Source: Bacteroidales bacterium (lineage in GTDB: Bacteria > Bacteroidota > Bacteroidia > Bacteroidales > ML635J-15). Taken from it: a stretch of DNA of 8,651 bases. Of the stretch, positions 1 through 7,012 are shown piece after piece (the stretch's first letter is position 1; each line of letters opens with the position of its first letter). The stretch spans positions 1 through 8,651 of the forward strand of contig JAQVGK010000121.1 of the NCBI GenBank assembly GCA_028696755.1, given 5' to 3'. A program made the position numbers and the translations under genes. The notes beneath the pieces are model-generated. The model saw only the letters and a program-made list of their open reading frames with translations. It searched no databases and was not told the DNA's origin.

Positions 1-1
1 G

Positions 2-1873
2 ACAACTATTTTTGCACAACAATGGGGTCTTTACACAATTTATTGTGGTCAAAATCAAACAACAACAGTTATTATCGACACGGCAGGAACAACCTACAAA
101 ACATGGACATTTTCAAATTCTAAGAAAAATGGGTACTCTTGCTATATGCTCGAAAACGATACATTGTTGCGTAGTTATATTTATTCGTCGAATAGTTTTA
201 GCGGCGGCGGAATAACAGGAGCGCTCCAGAAAGTTTTATGGGATGGAACTGTTGTTTGGGATTATCCATATTCCACATCTACCTATTGTATACACCACGA
301 TATTTGTCCTTTGCCAAACGGTAATGTGCTTGTTATAGCTTACGATAAAAAAACTTCTACACAAGCTACTCAGGCTGGATCATCATCGGCAATAGAAATC
401 TGGTCTGAAAAAATTGTTGAGCTTAGACCAACCGGAGCGACTACTGCAGAAGTTGTTTGGGAGTGGAAGGTATGGGATCACCTTTGTCAGAACTACAATT
501 CGTCAAAGGATAACTATGTTAGTTCAATTGTTGCCAATCCTCAACTTCTTAACATTAACTACAATACTGCAAAAGATTGGATGCACATGAATGGCATAGA
601 TTACAACGAGGAGCTTGACCAAATAGTAGTAAGTTCTCACAATCTAAACGAGTTTTACGTTATTGATCATTCAACAACTACAGCCGAAGCTGCAGGCCAC
701 AGTGGTGGAAATTCTGGTAAGGGTGGCGATATTCTCTATCGCTGGGGAAATCCTACGGCATACGGCGCAACTGGCACAACTAACTTTGATGTTATTCACG
801 ATGCTCACTGGACTCCATCCGATTATGCTCCTTGTCCAAATTGCATTGGGGCTATGAATAACGAAGGAGGAACCAGCGGTAAAGCTGCAATTGATATTGT
901 TGATGCTCCTGAGGATGGTTACAATTACTCGCATACGGCAAATCAAGCTTATGGACCAACAACATATACCAGTAGATACAATACCAATCAATCTTCGATG
1001 GGACAAGGTAATTCGGAGCAGTTTCCTAATGGAAATATGATGATTTGTAACCCATCAGGAATGTCATCTACAATTTGGGAGATAAATTCATCGGGAACAA
1101 CTTTGTGGACAAAGACCATAAATCAAAGTATCCCACAAGCTCATAGGTACGAAAAATGTTACATCCGACCAGTTCATGCCAGCGTATCTGCTTCTGATTT
1201 GATTATATGTGTTGGCGACGAAGCGGTTTTAACAACTACTGCTACAGCAGTAACCGAATCAAATCCAACTTACACTTACTCTTGGTCGTCGGAACCTGCT
1301 GGATTTTCTTCTACTGCTGCTAATCCAACAATCACACCTTCTGTTGAAACAACTTATACTGTAATTGTTACTAATAATCAATCGGGATGTGCCGACGAAG
1401 TAAGTATCGAAATAAGTGTGCTTGCTGCTCCCGAAGTTCCTGTGATTACTGCTGATGAAAATATACTTAGCTCAACTTCTGCAGAATCGTATCAATGGTA
1501 TTTTAACGGAACCGAAATTGATGGTGCTGATTCTCAAACATATTCTGCTAGTCAAACCGGAAATTATCAGGTCGAAGTTTGGAATGCCGACGGATGCTCA
1601 TCTATCTCTGATAACTTTAGTTTTGAAACTTCTGATATTGAGTCTTTTGTTACTACTTCTGCACAAATCTACCCAAATCCAAATTCGGGAGAATTTACTA
1701 TTTTTGCTGAAGTAGAGTTTACTTATCAAATTGTATCAACATCAGGTAGTGTAATTGCAACAGGTGAAAATAGCGGAACTGTTGATATGTCGGATTTTGC
1801 TGGTGGAGTTTACTACGTTGTAATTAAAACAGAGGATCTGGTAAGTACTCAAAAACTGATTATTGTTAAGTAA
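2..1873 (+). CDS. Secreted arylsulfotransferase (ASST)-like protein with T9SS sorting domain, 5' partial
   Basis: The frame is open from base 2, so the gene starts before the window; the ATG at 146 is internal. The first visible residues, TTIFAQQWGLYT, look like the end of a signal peptide, so probably only about 15-20 codons are missing. Visible residues (numbered from base 2): an ASST-like beta-propeller at about 8-390, with CIHHDICPLPNGNV at 96-109, MHMNGIDYNEELDQ near 194-207, SSHN at 211-214, and IHDAHW at 265-270. A PKD-like domain follows at about 393-474, an Ig-like domain (SYQWYFNG) at about 477-540, and a T9SS type A domain from IYPNPNSGEF at 556 to the end. ASST enzymes move sulfate between phenolic compounds through a catalytic histidine; several conserved-looking histidines are present, but I cannot say which is catalytic. 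The protein is expected on the cell surface or released. It is the first visible gene of the operon, 11 nt before the next. Family call is fairly sure; activity and substrate are unknown. Confidence 0.85.
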   Translation, partial: TTIFAQQWGLYTIYCGQNQTTTVIIDTAGTTYKTWTFSNSKKNGYSCYMLENDTLLRSYIYSSNSFSGGGITGALQKVLWDGTVVWDYPYSTSTYCIHHDICPLPNGNVLVIAYDKKTSTQATQAGSSSAIEIWSEKIVELRPTGATTAEVVWEWKVWDHLCQNYNSSKDNYVSSIVANPQLLNINYNTAKDWMHMNGIDYNEELDQIVVSSHNLNEFYVIDHSTTTAEAAGHSGGNSGKGGDILYRWGNPTAYGATGTTNFDVIHDAHWTPSDYAPCPNCIGAMNNEGGTSGKAAIDIVDAPEDGYNYSHTANQAYGPTTYTSRYNTNQSSMGQGNSEQFPNGNMMICNPSGMSSTIWEINSSGTTLWTKTINQSIPQAHRYEKCYIRPVHASVSASDLIICVGDEAVLTTTATAVTESNPTYTYSWSSEPAGFSSTAANPTITPSVETTYTVIVTNNQSGCADEVSIEISVLAAPEVPVITADENILSSTSAESYQWYFNGTEIDGADSQTYSASQTGNYQVEVWNADGCSSISDNFSFETSDIESFVTTSAQIYPNPNSGEFTIFAEVEFTYQIVSTSGSVIATGENSGTVDMSDFAGGVYYVVIKTEDLVSTQKLIIVK

Positions 1874-1884
1874 TATTGGAAATC

Positions 1885-3090
1885 ATGAAAAAATATTTGA
1901 AATTTTCGTTTGTTCTTGCATTTATATTTTCAACACTTTGTGCATCATCGCAAATAAGTTTTACAAATTTTACCAATGTAAATGGGCTGGCAGATGACTT
2001 TGTGAGCGGTGGAGTTGCAATTGACGCTAATAATATTAAATGGTTTGGCACACAAAGCGGATTGTCGAAGTTTGATGGAACAACTTGGACAACTTTTACT
2101 ACAACAGATGGGCTGGTTGATAATTATGTGCAGTGTGTGGCTGCCGATAATGCTGGTAATATTTGGATTGGAACAGGAAATGGAGTGAGCAAATTAAATG
2201 GCTCGACTTGGACAACCTATACAACCGAGCAAGGGCTTCCTGATAATTCGGTAAATTATATTGCTGTTGACAATTCCGGAAATATTTGGTTTGCAACATA
2301 CAGTGGCTTAGCCAAGTTTGATGGAACTAATTTTACAACTTTCACTACTTCGGACGGATTGTCGAGCGACCTGATTACTTACATTTTACCTTTTGGGACA
2401 AAAATTTGGCTTGGTACAATTGGAGGCGGACTAGCTTGTTACGATGGCAGCACATTTACTTCAATCACATCTGCAAATGGATTGCCTGACGATAATACTG
2501 GAGCGATAGAAGTTGATGCAAATGGTAAAATTTGGGTTGGAACTTATCACGGACTTGCAGTTGTAAATACATCTAATGTGGTTGAAACCATTTATAATCT
2601 CGATAATGGCTTGTTTAATAATTATGTTCAGGATATTGTGATTGACGATGATGGAAATGTTATTGTTCTTGAATTTGCTGATTATCTCTCGGATGGCGGA
2701 GTAACTGTTTTTAATGGTACATCTTGGCATACATATGTTGTTAGCGACGGTTTAATTGATGTTTTAGTTAAACGTGCAGAGATTGATGATGATGGTTTTG
2801 TATGGATAACAACTGGAGCTGGCATTTCTAAAATGTCGCTTGGTTCGGCGGTAGAGCAATTCTCACTTTTGCAGGCCGATGTTTATCCAAACCCAACTGA
2901 TAATCAGATTTTTATTACAGGTTTGCAAACTGATGTTGAATTTCAATTTTATGATGTTTGCGGAAAATTGTCATTGTCGGGCAATTCTTTTGGCGGTACT
3001 ATTTCTTGCGGAGAGTTACCAGCTGGTATCTATTTTTTAAGATTCAGATCGGAAAATGAAGAATATGTAGCGAGGATACTTAAAAAATAA
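1885..3090 (+). CDS. Secreted seven-bladed two-component-regulator propeller protein with T9SS sorting domain
   Basis: This is a 401-residue protein. The ATG at 1885 is preferred over an in-frame TTG at 1876 because it gives a clean signal peptide (MKKYLKFSFVLAFIFS, cleavage near residue 23). Residues about 25-327 are seven repeats of the type seen in the sensor part of Bacteroidota hybrid two-component systems (Reg_prop family): each has D-x-x-GNIW-[IVF]-GT, then G[LV]-x-K-[FL]-[ND]G-[ST]-x-[WF]-TT-[FY], then a [DN]GL turn. Seven blades would close a propeller. Blade 6 (about 243-290) is the most diverged and has an insert. Residues about 332-401 (ADVYPNPTDNQ to the end) form a T9SS type A domain. 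There is no transmembrane, kinase or DNA-binding segment, so this is a free, surface-delivered propeller rather than a regulator. It probably binds a ligand or partner. It starts 11 nt after the arylsulfotransferase and ends 2 nt before the CotH gene. Confidence 0.88.
   Translation: MKKYLKFSFVLAFIFSTLCASSQISFTNFTNVNGLADDFVSGGVAIDANNIKWFGTQSGLSKFDGTTWTTFTTTDGLVDNYVQCVAADNAGNIWIGTGNGVSKLNGSTWTTYTTEQGLPDNSVNYIAVDNSGNIWFATYSGLAKFDGTNFTTFTTSDGLSSDLITYILPFGTKIWLGTIGGGLACYDGSTFTSITSANGLPDDNTGAIEVDANGKIWVGTYHGLAVVNTSNVVETIYNLDNGLFNNYVQDIVIDDDGNVIVLEFADYLSDGGVTVFNGTSWHTYVVSDGLIDVLVKRAEIDDDGFVWITTGAGISKMSLGSAVEQFSLLQADVYPNPTDNQIFITGLQTDVEFQFYDVCGKLSLSGNSFGGTISCGELPAGIYFLRFRSENEEYVARILKK
1957..2865 (+). 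repeat. Seven tandem propeller-blade repeats (protein level)
   Basis: The seven degenerate coding repeats are about 40-48 codons each and end successively in DGL, QGL, DGL, NGL, NGL, DGL and a final blade without that turn. The most regular units are blades 1-3, which share GTxxGxxKxxGTxWTT-type cores. The repeats are clearer in protein than in DNA, which suggests old duplication with selection on the fold. Confidence 0.8.
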
Positions 3091-3092
3091 TC

Positions 3093-5333
3093 ATGCTAAA
3101 GGCAAGAATTAAAAATACTGTTGTTTTTTGCGTTTTTCTTTCGTTGGGATTGGCTTCTTCTCTTGGATTATCATCCCAAAGCGATTTCTATTCTTGCAGC
3201 CAAGTGAGGGAAATTAGAATATATTTTAGTGATTCAAACTGGAAATATTATCTAGATTCTCTTTTTTCTGCTGGCGATAAAAATTCGCGGATAAAAGCTG
3301 ATGTTGAAATTGATGGAATTCTGTACAAGGAATGTGGAGTACGTTACAAAGGCTTTAGCTCGTGGAATCCCGACGAAACAAAGAACCCGTTTAGTATAAA
3401 TCTTGACTATACGTTTAAGAACCAAAATCACGAAGGATACAAGAAACTAAAGCTTAGCAATGTTATTTACGATCCATCATTCTTGCGCGAAGTTTTAGCA
3501 TACGGTATTGCACGTAAATACATGCCAGCACCCGAAGCAAATTTTGCAAATTTGTACATAAACGATACTTTAATGGGGTTGTACTCAAATGTTGAAGCAG
3601 TTGATGAATGTTTTACTGAGAAACACTTCTCACGCAATGATAATGCTTTTTTTAAAGGAAATCCCGAAAATCTTGTTTATCCTTTCGGTCAAAATGCAAA
3701 CTTGAATTATTACGAAGGAGATTCATCGGTATATTTTCCTTATTACAGCATCGAATCTGATTATGGATGGGAGCAACTTTCAGATTTTATTTATGTGTTG
3801 AATAAGGATACTGCAAAAATTTCGACTGTGCTTAATGTTGACAGAGCCCTTTGGATGCATGCTTTTAATTATTCATTACTTAATCTCGACAGTTACATTG
3901 CTTATGCTCAAAATTATTATCTTTTTTGTGATGATAATGGGCAATTTAACACCATTCCATGGGATATGAATATGTCGTTTGGAAGTTTTAGACATAGCGA
4001 TGGAGCAACAAATTTCTCGGGTGTAACCATGGCAAAACTGCCAATATTAAATCCACTGCAAGCTGCGACCTTTTCGATTTCGCCACGGCCTTTGATGAAA
4101 AACCTTTTGCTAAATTCGCGCTATCGTAAAATGTATATGGCACATATTAGAACGATCATGGAACAAAATATTGCCGATTCATCTTTTGTTGATGAGGCTG
4201 AGATTTTGCATGAATTGATTGCCGATTATGTAGAAGCAGATACAAATAAATTTTATTCAAATGCCGATTTTGAGGCAAATATTTACTCTTTAACAGGTGC
4301 ATCAACCGATCAATATCCAGGGATACAGGATGTAATGCTCGAAAGATACGCTTATCTTCGAACAGTAGCCGGATATTTGGGCTACCCAGTTTATCAGAAT
4401 CATTTTTTCGATAGAGAAAGGGCTATGCGCGGAGAAAGCTTGTCTGTAAGTGCTAATTTCGAACTCGCCGATAAAGTTTATCTCTATTACAGATGTTCAT
4501 CCGATACTTTGTTTACACAAGTTGAAATGACTGGGAATAATGATGATGAGCACGAGTTTTTTACTACCGTTGTCCCAAATGGCTTAAAATTCGAGTATTA
4601 TTTTTGGGCAGAAAACGATTCTGCAGGTGCATTTTATCCCGAAGAAGCAGCGTATAAATTTCTGGACTTACCAGTACGACTGGAATATGGAGATTTAGCA
4701 ATTAATGAAGTGTTTTATGAACTTAATTCGGATAGCTATTCGATAAGCAAAGTAGAATCTGTTGAGATTTATAACCCAAACTCAGAAACTTTAAACTTAG
4801 TAGAAGCTAAAATTTTTTGCAACGAGAAATCGTATTTAATACCTGATACATGTTTAAGTGAGAATGGATTTATAACTATAGATTTGAATCAGATTGCAGA
4901 TGTACACGACTTTGCAAGTAATCCAGATGATTATATTAGTCTAATCGATGACAACTTAACTATCGATTCATTGCAATTTTATAATGTAAGCATAAATCAC
5001 TCATTTGGGAGATATCCTGATGGTAATTTAGTGTATAGTTTCCTTGAACCAACTCCATCCTGTGCTAATCGATGTACAGAGAATGTTTTTAATAATGTTG
5101 CTGTATATCCAAACCCTGCTCAAGATTATATTGCAGTTGATTTTGTTGGTCGTGGTAGCATTAAAAATATTAAAATTGTTGATTCGGAAGGTAAAACTGT
5201 TTTTTTTGATGACTATTCCGAAAAGAACTTTTATTCTAGTGAAATTGATATAAGGTTTTTGAGTTCGGGTTTGTATTATATAATATTTGAATGTGACAAT
5301 TCGTTATTTAATACTAAATTTGCAAAGATTTAA
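3093..5333 (+). CDS. Secreted CotH-family protein kinase with lamin-tail-like and T9SS sorting domains
   Basis: This is a 746-residue protein. Residues 1-29 are a signal peptide. Residues about 34-430 match the CotH family: GVRYKGFSSW at 82-91, LYSNVEAVDE at 163-172, and NTIPWDMNMSFG at 286-297. CotH proteins (spore coat protein CotH is the type) are atypical protein kinases. By analogy the RYKG lysine region would contact ATP, the acidic residues of VEAVD would take the helix-C role, and PWDMN would bind metal; these assignments come from the family, not from a structure here. Residues about 445-520 look like a beta-sandwich, and about 533-655 resemble a lamin-tail domain (LAINEVFYE, VEIYNPNSETLNL, FGRYPDG, PTPSCAN). 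A T9SS type A domain starts at VAVYPNPAQD (669) and runs to the end. Kinase action would therefore be outside the cell, where the ATP source is unclear. It starts 2 nt after the propeller gene and is followed 23 nt later by a lipoprotein gene. Confidence 0.9.
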   Translation: MLKARIKNTVVFCVFLSLGLASSLGLSSQSDFYSCSQVREIRIYFSDSNWKYYLDSLFSAGDKNSRIKADVEIDGILYKECGVRYKGFSSWNPDETKNPFSINLDYTFKNQNHEGYKKLKLSNVIYDPSFLREVLAYGIARKYMPAPEANFANLYINDTLMGLYSNVEAVDECFTEKHFSRNDNAFFKGNPENLVYPFGQNANLNYYEGDSSVYFPYYSIESDYGWEQLSDFIYVLNKDTAKISTVLNVDRALWMHAFNYSLLNLDSYIAYAQNYYLFCDDNGQFNTIPWDMNMSFGSFRHSDGATNFSGVTMAKLPILNPLQAATFSISPRPLMKNLLLNSRYRKMYMAHIRTIMEQNIADSSFVDEAEILHELIADYVEADTNKFYSNADFEANIYSLTGASTDQYPGIQDVMLERYAYLRTVAGYLGYPVYQNHFFDRERAMRGESLSVSANFELADKVYLYYRCSSDTLFTQVEMTGNNDDEHEFFTTVVPNGLKFEYYFWAENDSAGAFYPEEAAYKFLDLPVRLEYGDLAINEVFYELNSDSYSISKVESVEIYNPNSETLNLVEAKIFCNEKSYLIPDTCLSENGFITIDLNQIADVHDFASNPDDYISLIDDNLTIDSLQFYNVSINHSFGRYPDGNLVYSFLEPTPSCANRCTENVFNNVAVYPNPAQDYIAVDFVGRGSIKNIKIVDSEGKTVFFDDYSEKNFYSSEIDIRFLSSGLYYIIFECDNSLFNTKFAKI

Positions 5334-5356
5334 TATTTATTTTAAATGTATAAGTT

Positions 5357-5770
5357 ATGAAAAGAATTTTTCAGTATTTGATGGCGCTTTCAATGGTTTT
5401 GTTGGCCGCTTTGTTAAGTAGTTCGTGCGAAAAATCTGCTGGAGAAGGTGGAAATGCAACAATCACTGGTTCTGTGTGGGTAAGGAATTATAATAGTACA
5501 TTCACAAATTTGCTTAGCGAGTATGCTGGCGTAAAAGAGGATGTTTATATTGTATATGGCGATAATGTGGGTTACGATGATAAAGTAGAAACTGATTATC
5601 TTGGTTATTACAGGTTTAACTACTTGAGGCCAGGGAAATATACGGTTTATGTTTTCTCCGAAGATTCAACATTAACATCACCAGATGGTACAATTGCGAT
5701 AATTAAAGAAGTTGAAATCACTGAGTCAGATCAGATTTTAGCAGTTCCACAGATAGTAATTTATAATTAG
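5357..5770 (+). CDS. Small lipoprotein with carboxypeptidase-regulatory/CNA-B-like beta domain
   Basis: This is a 137-residue protein. Residues 1-24 are a lipoprotein signal: basic start, hydrophobic core (LMALSMVLLAALL), then SSSC with Cys24 as the lipidated residue. The -3 position is Ser rather than the classic Leu, but such lipoboxes occur in Bacteroidota. The following EKSAGEGG only weakly resembles the acidic surface-export signal of this phylum, so the side of the outer membrane it faces is open. Residues about 33-105 look like one beta-sandwich of the carboxypeptidase-regulatory or CNA-B type: ATITGSVWVRN, then TDYLGYYRFNYLRPGKYTVY, the usual 'G-x-Y-x-F-x-x-L-x-PG-x-Y-x-V' ending. A further strand pair closes the protein. 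No catalytic motif is visible; a scaffold or adaptor role is likely. The 23-nt AT-rich gap before it is the largest in the operon, and the next gene starts 4 nt after it. Confidence 0.78.
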   Translation: MKRIFQYLMALSMVLLAALLSSSCEKSAGEGGNATITGSVWVRNYNSTFTNLLSEYAGVKEDVYIVYGDNVGYDDKVETDYLGYYRFNYLRPGKYTVYVFSEDSTLTSPDGTIAIIKEVEITESDQILAVPQIVIYN

Positions 5771-5774
5771 GATT

Positions 5775-6260
5775 ATGAAAAAAATAGTCATATTTTTAAT
5801 GGTATTTTTACCTGTATTCGTGTTTGCACAGAGTAAAACTGAGCTAAAATCGAATAAAATAAAGTCAAAGACAGTTGAGAAAACAGAACAGAAAGATGGG
5901 CAAACCATTACTTACAAAGAGTTTTACGAAGAGTATGACAAAAATGGAAGAACTGTTTTGCAGATTGAGTATAGTAAATCGGGAGAAATAAAAAAGAAAG
6001 AAACTTTTAAGTATGATAGTTTTGGCAACGAAATAGAGAAAACTGTTTACGAGAAAAAGTCGGGAACCACTGTAAAAACTGTGACTAAGTACGATGCAAA
6101 CGGTGAAAAAGCTGAGGAAACAGTTTACGATAGTGCCGGCCAGATTATGCAAAAGCAAACTTACACAGTTGATAACAAAGGATTTAGAAAAGAAGCCAAA
6201 GAATATAACAGCAAAGGCGAATTGCGCTGGAAGAAAACATATACTTATACAAGTTTTTAG
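5775..6260 (+). CDS. Secreted YD-like/MORN-like repeat protein, lysine-rich
   Basis: This is a 161-residue protein with a signal peptide (residues 1-19, ending FVFAQ). The mature part is almost wholly short beta-type repeats centred on [YV][DNSE]-x-x-G: YDKNG at 54, YSKSG at 66, YDSFG at 80, YEKKSG at 92, YDANG at 106, YDSAG at 118, VDNKG at 132 (one residue shifted), and YNSKG at 144. The spacing is about 12 and 14 residues in alternation. This recalls YD/RHS and MORN_2 repeats, but it is far too short to be an RHS toxin and has no catalytic domain. The mature protein has about 27 lysines and 3 arginines against about 24 acidic residues, so it is slightly basic by hand count. There is no lipobox, so it is periplasmic or released. 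Its stop codon (TAG) shares its last base with the GTG start of the polyphosphate polymerase gene, tying its expression to that enzyme. Function is unknown; binding to a polymer is a guess. Confidence 0.8.
   Translation: MKKIVIFLMVFLPVFVFAQSKTELKSNKIKSKTVEKTEQKDGQTITYKEFYEEYDKNGRTVLQIEYSKSGEIKKKETFKYDSFGNEIEKTVYEKKSGTTVKTVTKYDANGEKAEETVYDSAGQIMQKQTYTVDNKGFRKEAKEYNSKGELRWKKTYTYTSF
5934..6218 (+). repeat. Eight short YD-like repeats with alternating 12/14-residue spacing (protein level)
   Basis: The repeat cores (aromatic or Val, D/N/S/E, two variable residues, G) recur at residues 54, 66, 80, 92, 106, 118, 131-132 and 144 of the secreted protein. Distances are 12, 14, 12, 14, 12, about 13-14, and about 12, implying a higher-order unit of about 26 residues made of two beta-hairpins. 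Confidence 0.7.
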
Positions 6261-7012
6261 TGAGAACGATTGCCGAAATACTATCTGATTTTGAATCGGT
6301 ACAGCTTGAACAACTTGATGCTGTGAAACTGCTTAATAGAGTTGATACCAAGTTCTTGCTGCATGTGTCGTCGCTTCCAAACTTACTCGATGCTCTGTCG
6401 GTTGGATATTATGTTCTCGAAATTATTGGGCAAAGAATGAGTCATTACGATACTATGTATTTCGATACACAGGATTTTCATTACTATTATGTGCATCAAA
6501 CAGGTCGATTGCCACGCACAAAGGTAAGAATCAGAACATATATGGAAACATGTCAGAGTTTCCTCGAAATAAAAGTAAAAAACAATCATAAAAAAACTTC
6601 AAAAGTTCGTATCCCCATAGAAACTGCAGAAATTCTTGCCGATAAAAAGAGTAGGAAATTTTTAAAGCAAAAAATTGAACGTTATAAAGATATTGTTCCT
6701 GTAATTGAGGTTATCTATTCTCGTACAACTCTTGTTAATAAAGATTTTTCAGAGAGACTTACTATTGATACGGGGCTAAAATTTAAGGTTGGAGATCGTG
6801 ATTCCGATTTTTCTGGTTTGTGTATTATAGAGCTCAAACAGGATAAATCATCAAAGTCTTTTATTAGAGATGTATTGCGCGAACACAGAATTTTTGAATC
6901 TTCGTTAAGTAAATACTGCTTGGGAATTGCTACATTATATCCCGAAGTTAGAAAGAATAACATTAAACAAAAAATCAGAGAAATAAAAAAACTTTGTCAT
7001 GAAAATATTTAA
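6260..7012 (+). CDS. VTC-domain polyphosphate polymerase
   Basis: This is a 250-residue protein of the VTC family, whose yeast member Vtc4 makes inorganic polyphosphate from ATP in a basic tunnel. Visible family features: LLNRVDTKFLLH (24-35), YFDTQDFHYYY (67-77), the basic stretch RTKVRIRTY (86-94), FLEIKVKNNHKKTSKVR (101-117), IEVIYSRTTL (149-158), IIELKQDK (189-196, the acidic residue expected for metal), and SLSKYCLGIATLYP (215-228). There is no SPX domain, so inositol-pyrophosphate control as in yeast is not expected. There is no signal peptide or transmembrane helix, so the protein is cytosolic or bound to the membrane through a partner. The start is GTG at 6260: it shares one base with the preceding stop, and there is no in-frame ATG before the conserved core. 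Its last 14 nt overlap the DUF4956 gene, which probably supplies the membrane part. Confidence 0.92.
   Translation: MRTIAEILSDFESVQLEQLDAVKLLNRVDTKFLLHVSSLPNLLDALSVGYYVLEIIGQRMSHYDTMYFDTQDFHYYYVHQTGRLPRTKVRIRTYMETCQSFLEIKVKNNHKKTSKVRIPIETAEILADKKSRKFLKQKIERYKDIVPVIEVIYSRTTLVNKDFSERLTIDTGLKFKVGDRDSDFSGLCIIELKQDKSSKSFIRDVLREHRIFESSLSKYCLGIATLYPEVRKNNIKQKIREIKKLCHENI

Noticed and set aside
12..215. Short plus-strand open frame at the left edge
   Set aside because: It overlaps the true arylsulfotransferase frame, which is open from base 2 with clear family motifs; the short frame has no recognisable content.
671..1006. Minus-strand open frame of 111 codons
   Set aside because: Lies wholly inside the arylsulfotransferase gene opposite strand; Cys/Ile/Ser-rich composition typical of an antisense shadow.
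146..1873. ATG at 146 as the start of the arylsulfotransferase
   Set aside because: The same frame continues upstream to the window edge with family-like sequence and an apparent signal-peptide end (TTIFAQ), so the start lies outside the window.
1876..1884. TTG at 1876 as start of the propeller gene
   Set aside because: ATG at 1885 is three codons downstream and gives a standard MKK signal peptide.
2461..2730. Minus-strand open frame inside the propeller gene
   Set aside because: Antisense shadow; Ile/Asn-rich with no motif, while the plus frame has regular blade repeats.
5334..5356. Possible internal promoter or terminator in the longest intergenic gap
   Set aside because: The 23 nt are AT-rich with no GC stem and no clear TAnnTTTG element; nothing can be supported.
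5865..6158. Minus-strand open frame of 97 codons that looks hydrophobic
   Set aside because: Antisense of the lysine-rich repeat gene (AAA/AAG read as TTT/CTT gives Phe/Leu), so its membrane-like look is an artefact.
5775..6260. RHS/YD toxin fragment
   Set aside because: The protein is complete, with its own signal peptide and stop, has only short repeats, and lacks the RHS core and any toxin domain or immunity gene.
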